In this document: one piece after another, positions 27,343 through 36,000 of the stretch | Layout: the number at the start of each line of letters is the position of its first letter | Position numbering within the stretch: the first letter of the stretch is position 1 | Assembly (NCBI RefSeq): GCF_004364125.1 | Contig: NZ_SNZV01000001.1 | Location: 248,001 to 312,000 of the forward strand | DNA from: Sphingobacterium paludis | GTDB lineage: Bacteria > Bacteroidota > Bacteroidia > Sphingobacteriales > Sphingobacteriaceae | Direction: 5' to 3' | Length of the DNA: 64,000 nucleotides | Notes under the pieces: model-generated | What the model was told of the DNA's origin: nothing | The model's input: only the letters and a program-made list of their open reading frames with translations | The model's database searches: none | Made by a program: the position numbers and the translations under genes

Positions 27343-28239
27343 ATGATGTATTCTCCGGGTCTTCGTTTTAGGGAGGCAATGCAAAACGAAAAACCTTTAC
27401 AGGTGGTTGGTGCTGTTCATGCAAACCATGCGCTGCTGGCACAGCAAGCTGGTTTCCAGGCGATTTATCTATCGGGTGGTGGCGTAGCCGCTGGTTCTCT
27501 GGGTGTGCCTGATTTGGGGATCACGACATTGCAGGACGTACTGATCGATGTCGATCGCATTAGCAATGTTTGTGATTTGCCATTGCTGGTAGACATCGAT
27601 ACTGGTTTTGGTCCATCGGCATTTAATATAGAACGTACCGTGCGGTCCTTGATCAAAGTGGGTGCCGCGGCAGTCCACATCGAAGATCAGGTTGGCGCAA
27701 AGCGATGCGGTCACCGTCCCGGAAAAGAGTTGGTGTCGCAAAGAGAAATGTGCGACCGGATTAAGGCTGCTGTCGATGCGCGAACCGATCTCAACTTTGT
27801 GATTGGAGCGCGGACCGATGCGGTAGCGACGGAAGGTCTTGAGGGTGCACTAGCTAGGGCAGTGGCATACAAGGACGCGGGTGCAGATTTTATCTTTGCA
27901 GAAGCAATCGGACATGTAGACGAATACAAGCAGTTTGCTGACGCGACCGGGCTTCCTGTATTAGCCAATATCACAGAATTTGGGCAAACCCCGCTCTTCA
28001 CGCTCGAAGAGCTGCGCGAGGCCGCGGTATCCATTGCGTTGTACCCGCTGTCCGCATTTCGTGCCGCCAACAAAGCTGCGGAGCACGTGTATAGCAGTAT
28101 CCGACGGGATGGTACGCAGCGTGCCGTGATGTCGGCCATGCAGACGCGTGAAGAGCTATACGCCAGTATCAATTATTACGCCTACGAAAGGAAATTAGAT
28201 CAACTGTTTAATAATAATCGCGATGAAAGAGACCAATGA
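27343..28239 (+). CDS. prpB: 2-Methylisocitrate lyase
   Basis: A 298-residue isocitrate-lyase-superfamily enzyme splitting 2-methylisocitrate into pyruvate and succinate, the last step of the methylcitrate cycle for propionyl-CoA disposal. [18 protein letters not shown], the Mg-binding [24 protein letters not shown] with catalytic C122 in KRCGH, and FAEA are all present. Length is normal. Two adjacent ATG codons occur at the start. It overlaps prpC by 17 bp, so the two are translationally coupled. Confidence 0.95.
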   Translation: MMYSPGLRFREAMQNEKPLQVVGAVHANHALLAQQAGFQAIYLSGGGVAAGSLGVPDLGITTLQDVLIDVDRISNVCDLPLLVDIDTGFGPSAFNIERTVRSLIKVGAAAVHIEDQVGAKRCGHRPGKELVSQREMCDRIKAAVDARTDLNFVIGARTDAVATEGLEGALARAVAYKDAGADFIFAEAIGHVDEYKQFADATGLPVLANITEFGQTPLFTLEELREAAVSIALYPLSAFRAANKAAEHVYSSIRRDGTQRAVMSAMQTREELYASINYYAYERKLDQLFNNNRDERDQ

Positions 28240-29374
28240 ATCAGGTTTTAAACCTAAGAGAAGTGTTGCCCTTTCTGGTGTAGCCGCTGGAAATACCGCC
28301 CTGAGCACCGTCGGAAAAAGTGGCAACGATCTACATTATCGGGGTTACGATATTTTGGACTTGGCATGGCAGGCTTCATTTGAGGAGGTCGCGTATTTGC
28401 TTATCTATGGTGCCTTGCCCACGGAAGCGCAGTTGCATTCGTTTCAAACGCAGTTGGGAAGTCAACGGGGCCTGCCAATCGCTATCCAAAAAGTGCTTAA
28501 GCAATTGCCGCCAACAGCACATCCAATGGACGTGTTGCGAACGTATGTTTCCGTCTTCGGAAGTTTACAACCTGAAAAGGAGAGCCAATCGCTTGCCGGA
28601 GCCCGTGACATTGCGTGCCGGCTAATGGCGTCTATGGGGTCTGCACTATTGTACTGGTATCATTTCAGTCAAAATGGTCGTGAGATCTCGGTAGAGACAG
28701 ATGATTTAACGGTTGGCGGGCACTTCCTTCACCTGCTTCATGGGCATGCGCCGTCTGCCTCCTGGGTAAAAGCGATGCAGGTGTCGCTTAATCTATATGC
28801 GGAGCACGAGTTTAATGCCTCCACTTTTGCAGCGCGCGTGATTGCCGGAACAGGTTCAGACATTTACTCCTGTGTTGCTGGTGCTATCGGTGCCCTGCGC
28901 GGCCCAAAGCATGGTGGTGCCAATGAGGTGGCATTCGACATACAGAGCCGCTACGCCGATGCAGACGAGGCCGAAGCAGATATACGGAAGCGATTAGCAA
29001 ACAAAGAAGTGATCATCGGCTTTGGGCATCCTGTCTACACTATTGCTGATCCGCGAAATGAGGTTATTAAGCGCATTGCCCGAGAGCTTAGTGAAGAAGC
29101 CGGCGATATGACTTTATATTCCATAGCTGAACGACTAGAATCTGTGTTGTGGGAAGAGAAGCGGATGTTTCCTAATCTGGATTGGTACTCTGCCGTATCG
29201 TATCACCTCATGGGTGTGCCAACGGCGATGTTTACGCCGTTATTTGTGATCTCCCGGATCACGGGCTGGTCGGCGCATGTTTTTGAGCAGCGTCTGGATG
29301 GTAAGATTATCCGCCCCAGTGCAAACTATAATGGACCGGAAAACCGGGATTTCGTGCCGCTTTCAGAACGGTAG
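28223..29374 (+). CDS. prpC: 2-Methylcitrate synthase
   Basis: A 383-residue citrate-synthase-family enzyme that condenses propionyl-CoA with oxaloacetate. The short, hexamer-insensitive form is typical of PrpC. Catalytic residues are visible: His in [13 protein letters not shown], His in [16 protein letters not shown] and Asp in [16 protein letters not shown]. The N-terminal [27 protein letters not shown] is also family-typical. The start lies inside prpB. Standard citrate synthase is the alternative, but the prpB/prpD context argues for methylcitrate. Confidence 0.93.
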   Translation: MKETNESGFKPKRSVALSGVAAGNTALSTVGKSGNDLHYRGYDILDLAWQASFEEVAYLLIYGALPTEAQLHSFQTQLGSQRGLPIAIQKVLKQLPPTAHPMDVLRTYVSVFGSLQPEKESQSLAGARDIACRLMASMGSALLYWYHFSQNGREISVETDDLTVGGHFLHLLHGHAPSASWVKAMQVSLNLYAEHEFNASTFAARVIAGTGSDIYSCVAGAIGALRGPKHGGANEVAFDIQSRYADADEAEADIRKRLANKEVIIGFGHPVYTIADPRNEVIKRIARELSEEAGDMTLYSIAERLESVLWEEKRMFPNLDWYSAVSYHLMGVPTAMFTPLFVISRITGWSAHVFEQRLDGKIIRPSANYNGPENRDFVPLSER

Positions 29375-29377
29375 GGA

Positions 29378-29520
29378 TTGAAAAGTAAAAAGTAAAAAGT
29401 AAAAAGTTAAAATTCAAAAGTAAGAAGTCAAAAGTTAAAAGTGAGAAGTTAAAATTCAAAAGTGAAAAGTAAAAAGTGAAAAATGAGAATGGAAAAGTTA
29501 AGAAGTTAAAATTGATTGGT
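29378..29520. repeat. AAAAGT-type low-complexity repeats between prpC and prpD
   Basis: About 140 bp made of imperfect 7-8-bp units such as AAAAGTA, AAAAGTG, AAAAGTTA and AAGAAGTT, directly after the prpC stop. The same unit returns just after prpD. Two longer sub-blocks with AAGTTAAAATTCAAAAGT are repeated within it. Confidence 0.85.
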
Positions 29521-29582
29521 GAAAATTAGGGGTGAATCATAGAAGGTGAGCAATAACAAATAAAAATAGATAAATAAAAATC

Positions 29583-31034
29583 ATGGCAGCTGTAATTCCC
29601 AGTAACAGGCCTGAGGCGGATCAGGTACTGAAAGATATCGTAGCGTATGTATTACACTATAAGGTGGAGAGCGAAGTGGCGCTGCAAACCGCGTTCTATT
29701 GTTTCTTAGATACGATGGGCTGTGGATTTGAGGCCTTAACGTATCCCGCCTGTACGAAGATGCTTGGTCCGATTGTGCCGGGAACTGTCGTGCCCCACGG
29801 AGCGAAGGTGCCGGGTACCACTCACCAGCTCGACCCGGTGCAGGCAGCTTTTGACATTGGTACCATGATCCGCTGGCTGGATTTTAATGATACTTGGCTG
29901 GCAGCAGAGTGGGGGCACCCCTCCGATAATCTTGGTGGGATTTTGGCGACGGCCGATTGGCTTAGCCGAACCCGAATGAGCCGGGGTGAAGCGCCCTTGA
30001 AAGGAAGCGACCTTTTGGAAGCGATGGTTAAAGCGCACGAGATCCAAGGTGTACTGGCCTTAGAAAACTCCTTCAATAAGGTAGGACTAGATCATGTGCT
30101 ATTGGTTAAAATTGCCTCAACAGCGGTCGTGGGAAAAATGATAGGTTTGACTTACGATGAGCTGATCAACGCCGTGTCGCTTGCCTTTGTGGATGGGCAG
30201 GCCCTGCGTACCTATAGGCACGCGCCCAACACAGGTAGCCGAAAATCGTGGGCAGCTGGCGATGCTACCTCCCGCGGGGTGAGATTAGCCCTCATCGCAA
30301 AGACCGGTGAGATGGGCTATCCATCTGTCTTGACCGCACCTATCTGGGGTTTTTATGATGTTTCTTTTCAGGGTAAACCTTTTACATTTCAACGGGCCTA
30401 TGGCAGCTATGTGATGGAGAATGTGTTGTTCAAGATTTCGTTTCCGGCAGAATTTCATGCACAAACGGCAGTGGAAGCGGCGATACAGCTGCATCAGCAA
30501 CTGAAAGAGATGGGTAAGACAACGGATGACATTGCTCAGATATCCGTGCGAACGCATGAAGCTGCCATTCGTATTATCGACAAAAAAGGTCCGCTAAACA
30601 ACCCCGCCGATCGCGACCATTGTCTGCAATACATGATCGCTATTCCTTTGCTATTGGGCCGTTTGACAGCGGAAGATTACGAAGATCATATCGCGCAAAA
30701 TCCAAAAATTGATTTGCTTCGGGATAAGATGGTATGTCACGAAGATCCGGCCTTTACCGTGGATTACCATGACCCGGATAAGCGTGCTATAGCGAATGGC
30801 CTTACCATCACATTGCAAGACGGTACGGTACTTCCCGAGGTTGTCGTCCATTATCCGGTTGGGCATCCGCGGAGACGAGCGGAGGGAATTCCGAAGTTGA
30901 TCGATAAATATCGGCGAAATTTAAAACGGATATTTTCGGAAAAGCAGCAGGCACAGCTCTTGCAGAACACCCTGGACTATGACTCCTTTATAAATCTTAA
31001 TGTGCCGTATTTGGTCGATTTGATGATAAGGTAG
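29583..31034 (+). CDS. prpD: 2-Methylcitrate dehydratase (MmgE/PrpD family)
   Basis: A 483-residue MmgE/PrpD-family enzyme dehydrating 2-methylcitrate to 2-methylaconitate, between the PrpC and PrpB reactions. Recognisable segments are DTMGCGFEAL, RWLDFNDTWLAAEWGHPSDNLGG, AHEIQGVLALENSFN, AGDATSRGVRLALIA and VHYPVGHPRRRAEGIPKL, all close to E. coli-type PrpD. It lies 208 bp downstream of prpC behind a repeat block, so it may need its own promoter. No prpF or acnD is present; hydration of 2-methylaconitate would depend on an aconitase elsewhere. Confidence 0.95.
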   Translation: MAAVIPSNRPEADQVLKDIVAYVLHYKVESEVALQTAFYCFLDTMGCGFEALTYPACTKMLGPIVPGTVVPHGAKVPGTTHQLDPVQAAFDIGTMIRWLDFNDTWLAAEWGHPSDNLGGILATADWLSRTRMSRGEAPLKGSDLLEAMVKAHEIQGVLALENSFNKVGLDHVLLVKIASTAVVGKMIGLTYDELINAVSLAFVDGQALRTYRHAPNTGSRKSWAAGDATSRGVRLALIAKTGEMGYPSVLTAPIWGFYDVSFQGKPFTFQRAYGSYVMENVLFKISFPAEFHAQTAVEAAIQLHQQLKEMGKTTDDIAQISVRTHEAAIRIIDKKGPLNNPADRDHCLQYMIAIPLLLGRLTAEDYEDHIAQNPKIDLLRDKMVCHEDPAFTVDYHDPDKRAIANGLTITLQDGTVLPEVVVHYPVGHPRRRAEGIPKLIDKYRRNLKRIFSEKQQAQLLQNTLDYDSFINLNVPYLVDLMIR

Positions 31035-31128
31035 AAGTTAAAAGTGATAAGTAGTACAACCTATGCACTTCCTACCCAACCTCAAAAAATCCCTTCCCAA
31101 AGCCTTTCCGTCCCTGCCGGGACAGGGC

Positions 31129-31155
31129 CTTCCTTTTTTTTCTAAAAAAAGGAAG
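31129..31155. terminator. A/T-run hairpin after prpD
   Basis: CTTCCTTTTTTT and AAAAAAAGGAAG form a perfect 12-bp stem with a 3-nt loop. It could terminate transcription in either direction; it may also be part of the inserted element. Confidence 0.45.
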
Positions 31156-31165
31156 CAAAAAAATC

Positions 31166-31241
31166 GTCGCTGAATTTTTGTTGCATCCCTGTAGGATAGT
31201 GCAAAGGCTTATGTCTACATACGCAACAAAAATAAGGCGAC
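31166..31241. repeat. Inverted-repeat element (MITE-like candidate)
   Basis: Arms 31166-31184 and 31223-31241 match in inverted orientation at 16 of 19 positions (GTCGC, three differing bases, ATTTTTGTTGC) around 38 bp with no coding capacity. Flanked by the simple repeats. Confidence 0.5.
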
Positions 31242-31364
31242 ATGTTCCGTTAAATTTGGGTAAGTGATAAAAGAAGTCAAAATTTAAAAGTGATAAATCA
31301 AAAGTTAAAAGTCAAAAGTGAAAAGTTAAAAGTGATGAGTCAAAAAAAATCAAAAGTTCTAAAC

Positions 31365-31585
31365 ACTACAATCTAACTACTACAATCTAAAGACTATAAT
31401 CTAAGTACTACAATCTAAGTACTACAATCTAAAGACTATAATCTAAGTACTACAATCTAAGTACTACAATCTAAGTACTACAATCTAAGTTCTACAATCT
31501 AAAGACTATAATCTAAGTACTACAATCTAATTACTATAATCTAAGTACTATAATCTAAGTACTACAATCTACAATCTAAGTACTA
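31365..31585. repeat. 14-bp minisatellite, about 16 units
   Basis: Tandem copies of ACTACAATCTAAGT with variants ACTATAATCTAAGT and ...CTAAAG; I count 16 occurrences of the AATCT core. There are no unique spacers, so it is not CRISPR. The right end runs into the coding sequence of the neighbouring gene and supplies its stop codon and last residues. Confidence 0.9.
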
Positions 31586-33726
31586 CCCGCTACCGTGAAA
31601 TCGTTATAAAACGATAGACGTGCTGCGGCGCGTGCTTTCAAGGAGTTTGGAACTAGCCACTGTTCGCCATATGGTACAAAGGAACTACATTCTTCTGCAA
31701 AAGTTTGAACACCTACTTGATCGATGTGTCCGAATACACCACCTGTGTGGGGGGCATAGCCAACGCCGAGCACGGATCCTAAATCCCCGTCCTTAGGGCT
31801 TGACAAGATGCCTTCGTCCAGACAGCGGTAGCTGTCTAGCGCCATGATATGTAAAAGACGTTTACGGATGATGACATCGGATAGGGGCATGTTGTGCTGC
31901 GGAAGCGTCAGATCATTCCATATTGCTTTTTTGCCGGTATCCTTGTTGTAGCCATAAAAGCCGGCGCCGGTTTTTCTCCCGTTTCGCCCCTGCCCGATAA
32001 GGTTTTCAAGGTAGGCATAAGCGCGTCGCTGGGAGGAATGCAGCGAAGGAAGATGATCGTAAACCTGCAGCATCAATTTCAAGGAGATTTCGTCGAGCAC
32101 AGCCAGGGGGCCTACTGCAAAGCCAGCATTTTTGGCCTCGCATTCAATCGATGCGGCAGGAATTCCTTCGAGCAGCATCGTTATGGCTTCGAGTAGGTAA
32201 TTGAAAAATATGCGTGATGTAAAAAAAGCAGGTCCATCAAGAACGACGATAGGGACTTTATCGAGCTTACGTGCTACTAAAAGGGCCTTTTGAAGTGTGG
32301 CATGACTGGTTTTTGCTCCGCGAATGATCTCGACCAGGGGCATCCGATCTACCGGAGAAAAAAAGTGCATGCCGATAAAGTTTTCCGGAGCCGTCGACAC
32401 CGATGCAAGCATCCCGATGGGGAGGGATGTGGTGTTGCTGGCGAAGAGGCCATTGGCGCTTAGGAAAGGCAAGCTTTCCTTCGTCACATAAGCTTTTAGG
32501 TGTTTATCTTCAAAAACGGCCTCAATAATGATGTCCGAATTGACAAGGTCAGACGCATTTTCTGTGGGATGAATATGCTGGAGCAGCGACTCCCGGTTTC
32601 CGGCAGAGATACTGCGCCCCGCCACGTGCTTGGCCGTAAGCGTTTCGGCATATTTTTTTCCACGCTCGGCGTAGGCAAGTGTGACATCTTTCAAATAAAC
32701 TTGCAAGCCAGCACGCGCAGCTTCATAGGCTATGCCAGATCCCATAATGCCTGCACCGAGTATGCCCACTTTATTGATTGTAAACCCCTGTGCAACGGCT
32801 TGATCGACGGGGGCGGCTTTAGCCTCGCGCAAACTGTAGTATAGTGTGCGAACCACACTGATCGTTTCTTTCTTTTGCCACAAGGATAACCACGCGTTAA
32901 GTTCGCGTTTTAGGGCATCTTCCAACGATCCCTGATCGATATCGGCTAAGAGGTCTATAAAGATGGCATGCGCAGGTATTAATTTACTTTTTCTATGAAT
33001 GGCTTGTATCGCATCGCGATCTTGCTCTTCGGCGATTAGCGCGGATGAAATAGAGCGAAGCGATGCGCTCTCCTTCGTAAGGATTACAAGCTTTGCAGCA
33101 GCTATCGCAGCATCGAGGCTTGGAACAACGTCGTCTATAAGTCCTAGATCACCTGCTTCATGCGCGGATATTGCATTTGCTTGGAGTAAAAAAGGCAACG
33201 CTTTGTTTACGCCCAATTTGCGGATACAAAGCGTGGTCGCACCGAATCCCGGAAATAATCCATACTTAAATTCGGGGAAACCAAGATTGGAAGAGGTTGT
33301 TGCAACGCTGTATTCGGCCCAAAGTGCGGGAGCGAGACCAATACTAAAGCAATCACCATCTATTACCGAGACAATCGGTTTTCCAAGTTCACACAGCGCA
33401 CTCCATTCGCTAAATAAACGCTCCAGGCGGTCCGCAAAATCTGGGGTGTTGCTTACCTCGTTGTAGATGTGTTGCCAGTCGATATCTACGGTTCCTAATG
33501 GACTCGTGTAGATCATTCCTTTGTTATCTTTTTTGTCTACGCTATGTCGAGCAGCTGACACAAATTCTTCCAACCGTAAAAGGTAATTTCCTTGATCGGT
33601 TCTTTTACGCGGCTCAAGCAACACAATGCCTTCGCTAATCTGTCTTACCGTAATATAGTGGTACGTGCTGTGTTTTAAGTCCTCCATCAATCGTGTTTTT
33701 TTGTTTGCAATAGACGGGTTGATCAT
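31576..33726 (-). CDS. Enoyl-CoA hydratase/3-hydroxyacyl-CoA dehydrogenase fusion (FadB/FadJ-like)
   Basis: A 716-residue two-domain protein. The N-terminal crotonase-like domain (about 25-270) has GKPIVSVIDGDCFSIGLA and GFPEFKYGLFPGFGAT. The second FadB catalytic Glu is kept as E152, but the first is A132, so hydratase activity is doubtful. The NAD-binding domain (about 320-500) has GILGAGIMGSGIAYEAARAG and the catalytic His in GMHFFSPVDRMPLVEIIRG; a C-terminal dehydrogenase domain with GRKTGAGFYGY follows. Start may also be the ATG 13 codons in. The last codons come from the minisatellite. The acyl-CoA dehydrogenase lies 20 bp upstream, suggesting a beta-oxidation operon. Confidence 0.9.
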   Translation of the reverse strand: MINPSIANKKTRLMEDLKHSTYHYITVRQISEGIVLLEPRKRTDQGNYLLRLEEFVSAARHSVDKKDNKGMIYTSPLGTVDIDWQHIYNEVSNTPDFADRLERLFSEWSALCELGKPIVSVIDGDCFSIGLAPALWAEYSVATTSSNLGFPEFKYGLFPGFGATTLCIRKLGVNKALPFLLQANAISAHEAGDLGLIDDVVPSLDAAIAAAKLVILTKESASLRSISSALIAEEQDRDAIQAIHRKSKLIPAHAIFIDLLADIDQGSLEDALKRELNAWLSLWQKKETISVVRTLYYSLREAKAAPVDQAVAQGFTINKVGILGAGIMGSGIAYEAARAGLQVYLKDVTLAYAERGKKYAETLTAKHVAGRSISAGNRESLLQHIHPTENASDLVNSDIIIEAVFEDKHLKAYVTKESLPFLSANGLFASNTTSLPIGMLASVSTAPENFIGMHFFSPVDRMPLVEIIRGAKTSHATLQKALLVARKLDKVPIVVLDGPAFFTSRIFFNYLLEAITMLLEGIPAASIECEAKNAGFAVGPLAVLDEISLKLMLQVYDHLPSLHSSQRRAYAYLENLIGQGRNGRKTGAGFYGYNKDTGKKAIWNDLTLPQHNMPLSDVIIRKRLLHIMALDSYRCLDEGILSSPKDGDLGSVLGVGYAPHTGGVFGHIDQVGVQTFAEECSSFVPYGEQWLVPNSLKARAAARLSFYNDFTVAGST

Positions 33727-33746
33727 CTATCTATAAACAGTTTCGT

Positions 33747-34925
33747 TTACTTCGCGTCGACATGACGTTGCTGATAGTCAACATGGTCAATGGTCATCTT
33801 AGCGATGATTTCCAGCATAATCTCTGAGGTTCCTGCAATGATGGTTCCCACGCGCACATCGCGGTATAAGCGTGCAATCTTATAGTCTTCGGTGAAGCCA
33901 TACCCGCCGAAAAGCTGGAGGCAGTGATTGACCACGTCGATAGCAAGTTCACTCGCTTTCAGTTTGGCTATCGAACATTCTTTTACGGCATATCTTTTTT
34001 GTGCTTGCAAGTCGCAGCAATGGTAAATGAAGGCTTTGGCCACGGCTATGCTGGCGGTCATATCGGCAAGACGATGCCGCAACACTTGAAAGTCGGAAAG
34101 CTTTTTTTCAAATGCTTCGCGAGTGGAAACGTAATCCAGTGTATATTGAAGTGCGGAATCTGCAGTGGCGAGGCTATGGATAGCTGCCGTTAGTCGTTCG
34201 AGTTGCAAGCCATCCATTAAGTACTGAAAGCCTGCTCCCTCCAAGCCAATGAGGTTTTTAACAGGCACTTTTACCTGGTCAAAGCTAAGCTCAGCTGTGT
34301 CTGAAGCATGCCAACCCATTTTTTCAATCTTTTGCGTATGTACCCCTTCCGAGGAACGCTCGATCAGCAACAGACTTATGCCTTTACTGCCTTTACTGGA
34401 ATCCGTTTTTACGGCCGTGATAAAGAAATCACCGTAATGCCCATTGGTGATAAAAGTCTTGGACCCATTGACGATATAAAAATCTCCTTCACGCTTGGCC
34501 GTTGTTTTCATATTTTTTACATCCGACCCTGCGCCAGGTTCGGTGATGGCTACGGCACTGATACGCTCTCCCGCAATTATTCCAGGTAGATAGCGACGCT
34601 TTACATCGTCAGAGCCATATTTCAGGATGTAAGGTGCCGACATGTATTGGATGACTAATGCAGATATGGTAAAGCCGCCGGAGTAGCAGTAGGATAGTTC
34701 TTCGCAAAAGATCATGGAGTAATAAAAGTCCAGGTTCAGCCCGCCATATTCTTCCGGATAGTTTAGCCCCATGAAACCCATGTCGCCCATTTTTTTCCAG
34801 ATAGCCGGATCAATTTTTCTGTCGTTCTCCCATTGATCTACATGAGGGGCAATTTCTTTTTTTATAAATGTTCGTAAAGTTTCGCGAAAGGATTGATGCT
34901 CATCTGTCAGTAATGTTGCCTGCAT
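33747..34925 (-). CDS. Acyl-CoA dehydrogenase
   Basis: A 392-residue FAD enzyme introducing the alpha-beta double bond in acyl-CoA. The N-terminal helical domain, AVAITEPGAGSDVKNMKTTA (FAD/substrate signature) and the C-terminal QLFGGYGFTEDYKIARLYRDVRVGTIIAGTSEIM are typical. At the site of the medium-chain catalytic Glu there is Ala (IIAGTSEI); instead a Glu near 241 in GLQLERL fits the isovaleryl-CoA/long-chain dehydrogenase position, so substrates may be branched or long acyl-CoAs. It precedes the hydroxyacyl-CoA dehydrogenase gene by 20 bp. Confidence 0.94.
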   Translation of the reverse strand: MQATLLTDEHQSFRETLRTFIKKEIAPHVDQWENDRKIDPAIWKKMGDMGFMGLNYPEEYGGLNLDFYYSMIFCEELSYCYSGGFTISALVIQYMSAPYILKYGSDDVKRRYLPGIIAGERISAVAITEPGAGSDVKNMKTTAKREGDFYIVNGSKTFITNGHYGDFFITAVKTDSSKGSKGISLLLIERSSEGVHTQKIEKMGWHASDTAELSFDQVKVPVKNLIGLEGAGFQYLMDGLQLERLTAAIHSLATADSALQYTLDYVSTREAFEKKLSDFQVLRHRLADMTASIAVAKAFIYHCCDLQAQKRYAVKECSIAKLKASELAIDVVNHCLQLFGGYGFTEDYKIARLYRDVRVGTIIAGTSEIMLEIIAKMTIDHVDYQQRHVDAK

Positions 34926-35218
34926 ATGCGCTAAAGTTTTATACTGGTTATTATTAATCTTCTGCTTTTGGCCAGAAAAGTATAGACGAATATACTGTAA
35001 AAATCCGAGTTACGGAAATGGGAAGATGGTGAAAAACTAAAGAAGTTAAAGTTATTCTATCATGCTGTTTTGGGTTGTCAAGTTCCTTCCTTTTATCCTA
35101 CGCTGATATGCTGAATGCCTTAAATTATATTTGTTTATATATTAAAGTATAGAAATGTTTTTTGTTTTATACGTATTAAATTGTTTGATAATCATGGTTT
35201 TATTTTTATATTAGACGA
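34926..35218. other. Divergent intergenic region
   Basis: 293 AT-rich bp between the acyl-CoA dehydrogenase and lipoprotein starts. TATATTTG at 35126-35133 fits a -7 box on the plus strand but lies 86 bp before the ATG and lacks a clear -33. A short AAAGAAGTTAAAGTT tract near 35040 recalls the AAAAGT repeats. Confidence 0.35.
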
Positions 35219-35917
35219 ATGCTGAATAAATCTTTTATGAACAATTTGTATTTCTTGCTGCTGCCGTTGGCATTGCTGGGCGCTTCTTGTAATGGATCTG
35301 TAGCCGATGACTTTGCACCGATAGAGGAGGATAGTTATCGTATCAGCAAGGTGCTGTTCCTCGAGCAGGGAAGTAAAATAGATTCCGTTATACATCGCTT
35401 AGATACTATTACCTACACTAATTTTGATAGTGTCAGCACTGTGGATACGGTGTTTCATCTATACGCAGGTTTTAAGGATAGTGTTTTCATCAGCATGAAC
35501 ACTCAAGGGCCGCCGGTTGAGGCGATTTTAGACTCGATAGCTGTGCAAAAGCTGGTTTTGAAAGATGAATTAACCTATACAGAACGGTTACTCTTGGTAT
35601 TGCGAGATTCTATTTATTTGAAGGGCGAAGCTACCCGTACCGGCATAGCACCTATAAGCGAGCCCAGGCTAACGCAAGAATTACGTGTGACGCCCTGCAC
35701 AAGGTATGACATCACTGGCGAATATTGGCGGATCAACTACACGGTGGACTTCGATCTAGAGCTTACGAACGCGCTGTCGGGAGAAAAGCAATTAAAAAGT
35801 GGAACACTCGTATATAGTCGGTTCAGTTTGAGTTATCAGTCTGGCCAAGATCCCTATCCGCAAGCTTCGAAAGTGTTTATTTCGGAATGGAGCCCTTGTA
35901 CCCCGAAGTTTAATTAG
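35219..35917 (+). CDS. Hypothetical lipoprotein
   Basis: A 232-residue probable lipoprotein of unknown function. The signal peptide ends in LALLGAS-C, giving a lipid-anchored protein after about 23 residues. The mature part is Ser/Thr/Asp-rich with repeated D-S-I/V patterns (KIDSVIHRLDTITYTNFDSVSTVDTVF), and its C-terminal half is strand-rich with two cysteines (TPCTRYD, SPCTPKFN) that could form a disulfide. I recognise no family. It stands alone between divergent and convergent neighbours. Confidence 0.65.
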   Translation: MLNKSFMNNLYFLLLPLALLGASCNGSVADDFAPIEEDSYRISKVLFLEQGSKIDSVIHRLDTITYTNFDSVSTVDTVFHLYAGFKDSVFISMNTQGPPVEAILDSIAVQKLVLKDELTYTERLLLVLRDSIYLKGEATRTGIAPISEPRLTQELRVTPCTRYDITGEYWRINYTVDFDLELTNALSGEKQLKSGTLVYSRFSLSYQSGQDPYPQASKVFISEWSPCTPKFN

Positions 35918-36000
35918 TGAAAGTTGCAACATTGCATCATTCGATCTTTTGCGATGTACACTGAAAACTGCGATTGACCTTAAAGAATGCGAATAGACAT

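Larger units (their letters stand above)
31035..31364. repeat. Mixed repeat region after prpD
   Basis: 330 bp without a gene. It begins (31035-31056) and ends (31262-31358) with AAAAGT-type units like those before prpD. The middle 31090-31250 differs: it holds a perfect 12-bp stem hairpin and a pair of 19-bp inverted repeats and looks like an inserted dispersed element. Confidence 0.75.

Noticed and set aside
31365..31585. Regularly repeated array that might be taken for CRISPR
   Set aside because: Units of 14 bp follow one another directly with no unique spacers, and no cas genes are near.
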